A stretch of DNA of 20,167 bases. Source: Hypsibius dujardini. Taxonomy: Eukaryota; Tardigrada; Eutardigrada; Parachela; Hypsibiidae. Below, piece by piece: positions 17,585 to 20,167 of the stretch. The stretch's first letter is position 1; each line of letters starts with the position of its first letter. The stretch lies in assembly GCA_001579985.1 (NCBI GenBank), contig LRSR01000330.1:1-20167 (forward strand), given 5' to 3'. A program made the translations under genes and the position numbers. The notes beneath the pieces are model-generated. The model worked only from the letters and a program-made list of their open reading frames with translations. It was not told the DNA's origin and did not search any database.

Positions 17585-20063
17585 GCATCTTGACAGACAT
17601 CTCGACAGAAAACAGCCAAGTAGGCAGGCAGCGAGTAGACAGGCAGCGAGTGGACAGGCAGCGAGTAGACAGGCAGGAAGGTAGACATGCAGACAGTCAG
17701 TCTGTCAATGAAAACAGAAAAACAGACAAACAGACAGACAGACAGCAACATCTTGACAGACATCTCGACAGAAAACAGCCAAGCAAGCAGGTAGCAAGTG
17801 GACAGGCAGGCAGATAGACATGCAGACAGTCAGTCTGTCAATGAAAACAGGAAAACAGACAGAAAGACAGACAGACATGGGTTGACAAGACACCGAAAGA
17901 TTGAAAGTAAAACTAACAAGCCGTCTCCCAGATGTTCACGAGCTCGAAACGCTGCATGGTGAGCATAGTAAACTGGAATAGGCAGCGAGACGCTTCGTGT
18001 ACAGCGAGCGTATCCGTAAGTCAGGGCATAAGAGAGTTCCTGCAGATCATCCGCCGAGAAGCCGTTCTGGTCCAACAAGACAATGTAATGCGCAGGTCGC
18101 GAAGTTCCCTGAAAGACACACAACCGTCCATACAGATGATTAATCAGCATGCCCATCCACATACCTGAATTCCATAGTGGCTGACCATGTACCAGTCGTA
18201 AAACTTCACACTGCAAAGTCCCTTATCCACCACCGTACCTAAATGCACACAAAGAATGCGACAAACCCCCACGAGTCACCTTTATCATTCTCCCGAGTTT
18301 CGATCGTCGCGAGGCAGTACTTCATCATTACTTACCCGGGGGAACATTCCTAGCTATTCCGACCGCATCACCTTCCTTAGCACACTCCATCCGAGTTTGG
18401 TGGCGCTTGGTGACGACGATGAATGTGATACTGGGCTCTCGCTTGTAGCGTTCCGTGAAGGCCCGCACCATGGCGTTGAATTCTTCCGTCACAACCTGTT
18501 GAAATACGAAAAACACACTGGCAGGGAAGTATTAAAGATAAAACTAAAAAAATAAAATGTAATCAATAAAATAAACATTCACACAAAAAATGATAAGAAA
18601 TTCAGATGCGGGTCGAATTACTAAAATGTATTTATAATTATAAATAACTCAAGCTAAATAGATAAAAGTTCAACTAAAGCAACCCCAACCTGTGCGTATT
18701 GACCCTCGCTGACTCCGTCGCGGTAGTAAAAGATGGCCCTTGGTCCATTTGGCAGCGGAAAGGCGGCAAATAGCTTGTCCACCATTTCCTCAAAGTTTGT
18801 AATGGTTTCCTGAAAATGCAGCTTACTGACGACGGGGGGAAATATCCAGTATTAAAGGAGTCGGTACTTACTTTCAACCGTCCGCGGGGATTGACTTGAG
18901 GCCGCACTTCCGCTTTGTACGTTAGCATCCCCATATCCATGCTACCCACAACTGCAGCCAACGACGGCCGGGTCCTCAATCCGGCACCTAAAAAATTACG
19001 GTCAAGCTCATTAGACTCTGGAATTTTTTTGCGCCTCTCGCTCGCCACTGAAGCTCTATCGACGTCATCTGACTGATTAACTGACTGACTGACTGATTGA
19101 CTGTCTGTCTGTCTACGCTTTTGTATATTTGTCAATCTCCCTGTTTGTACGTCTGAATGTCCGGTTGTCTGTTGGCGCTTTTGCCTGTCCGAGATTCACT
19201 TATCTTGCTGTATGTCTGCCTGTCAGTCGGTATACTTGCAAACTATCACTATCTCTTTCTTCGGTATGTCTGTTTGTCTGTCTTCTATCTGCTTGCCATC
19301 TATTTCTCTTGTTCTCTGTCTGTCTGTCACCGCACTGTTGGTCTGTCTACAGTCTGTGTACATTTCTGCCTTCTAACTGTCTTACTGTTTGTCTAATGTC
19401 TACTGTTTACTAATTGTCTAATTGTCTTACTGTTCATATTGAGTACGTGTCTATCCGGTTTCCTATCTTTTTTATTACGCAATATTTCGTCTTACAGCCC
19501 GATTCCTAGCATCACACTAATGCCTTCTTACCATTCGGGTGTGTAACATCAGCTCCAATCAGCATGGTATTGATGTCTTTCAAAAACAACGGTCGGCTAA
19601 ACACATGATTGACACCGCCGAGTTTGACGTTAACCTTTCGCAGAACATTCGCCATTCTGTTGTAGGCCGCGGCCGTTTTGCGCTTGATAAACTGCGACCG
19701 GATTCCATTTTGCACCTCCAATAACGGCTTCACCGCTTTGTGGGCTGGGCTTTCCTTTGGGTTGTCTGGCACGACAAACACAATCAATTGAACGTCATCT
19801 TTGATAAAGTCCGGCAGGTTATTTTTCAGATAAGTCGCAACGTTGTTAACATTAACGTCACGGATGAAGCGGAGCGGCTCCGCAATTGTCATGCCTAAAA
19901 ATCGATTTCCCACGTCCAGGAAATTATTCACGAATTCGTCCACGTTAAACTTCTCCAATCCAATCAGAATCCAGCGGCTCAATGGCATAGGAGATTGTAG
20001 ACGTTCCTGATCCGACTGCCAGCTGCATTGATCGTTCCGTACTGCATATGAAACGTCTATGAG
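17230..20063 (-). CDS. Argonaute (AGO clade), 3' half: MID and PIWI domains
   Basis: This is a small-RNA-guided silencing protein; the window holds its last seven exons. Exons on the minus strand are 19532-20063, 18872-18987, 18690-18809, 18336-18495, 18165-18238, 17918-18108 and 17230-17344, ending in TGA at 17230-17232. Every junction is GT-AG and the phases agree. The 5' edge of the first exon is uncertain (acceptors at 20063, 20056 or 20041), and the N, PAZ and linker parts lie outside. PIWI signatures seen include [59 protein letters not shown] and a terminal MYFL. The slicer tetrad is complete: D 19548-19550, E 18807-18809, D 18717-18719, H 17959-17961. VSEGQ rather than VGDGQ, and the MYF-type C-terminus, place it with AGO rather than PIWI proteins. 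The MID pocket is atypical (see findings). One donor, GTTGGG at 18689, is weak but supported by the protein. Confidence 0.93.
17428..17880. repeat. Higher-order tandem repeat (~146-163 bp x3) in the last Argonaute intron
   Basis: The block catcttgacagacat..cgacagaaaacagcc begins at 17440, 17586 and 17749. Each copy runs through gtagacatgcagacagtcag and tctgtcaatgaaaacag into a pure CAGA run of varying length. The change in period comes mainly from copy number of the CAGA run and of a caggcagcgagtagacagg-like 18-mer. Confidence 0.92.
19075..19440. repeat. (TCTG)n satellite, opposite polarity, Argonaute intron
   Basis: Degenerate TCTGTCTG and ACTGACTG units lie on the plus strand in the 544-base intron between exons 19532-20063 and 18872-18987, interrupted by non-repetitive words. 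The last intron of the same gene carries CAGA on this strand instead. Confidence 0.85.
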
Positions 20064-20081
20064 CTATCGAAAGAACCGATT

Positions 20082-20167
20082 ACAGACAGACAGATAAATG
20101 GTCAGGCCCAAGAAGGCAGACAAACAAGCAGATTGACACACAGACAGTCAGTCAGACAGACAGACAG
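20082..20167. repeat. (CAGA)n satellite at the window edge
   Basis: CAGACAGACAG runs begin just upstream of the first Argonaute exon in the window, inside the preceding intron, and continue past the edge. Confidence 0.85.

Noticed and set aside
17230-20063. PIWI-clade assignment of the Argonaute
   Set aside because: [10 protein letters not shown] and the C-terminal MYF-type end match the AGO clade; PIWI proteins usually have VGDGQ.

Overview
This is a eukaryotic (metazoan) genomic window. It holds no continuous long genes. Instead there are short exons with GT-AG introns, and their joined reading frames recover animal protein families. All four recognisable genes lie on the minus strand, head to tail: an Argonaute (3' half, 17230-20063), a complete rhophilin-like Rho effector (9283-15301), a complete small F-box protein (5745-7411), and a protein with two CENP-B-type DNA-binding units (336-3529, possibly running off the left edge). 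Introns are short (tens of bases to about 830 bases), splice sites are canonical, and base composition is moderate. That fits a compact invertebrate genome. A tardigrade-like animal is my guess from the overall style, but nothing here proves it.

Left part (1-4740): five exons of the CENP-B-like gene. Its 829-base first intron carries a foldback and one copy of a dispersed AT-rich repeat. A tandem duplication lies just upstream of its start codon. Middle (4740-9282): an F-box gene embedded in small non-autonomous DNA transposons. These are a PIF/Harbinger-like MITE (TTA duplication), a nested foldback filling the F-box intron 1, a hAT-like MITE with a perfect 8-bp target duplication, and a mariner-like MITE starting 12 bases beyond that duplication. 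Two copies of the dispersed AT-rich repeat flank this zone. Right part (9283-20167): rhophilin (18 exons, 622 codons, phases consistent throughout) and the Argonaute (seven exons, carrying MID and PIWI). Between them is about 1.9 kb with another foldback MITE and a fourth dispersed repeat copy.

Most introns of the CENP-B-like, rhophilin and Argonaute genes contain (CAGA/TCTG)n-type satellite, with some longer-period tandem repeats built from it. Intergenic DNA and the F-box introns lack it. This repeat also produces spurious cysteine- and serine-rich open frames that are not genes.

The most notable biology is the Argonaute. It keeps the full D-E-D-H slicer tetrad, but the MID 5'-phosphate pocket appears to have histidine where canonical microRNA Argonautes have tyrosine. 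Second is the tandem CENP-B-like gene with a shared intron position in both units. No new multi-gene system was found. The genes have no evident joint pathway and look like ordinary neighbours.
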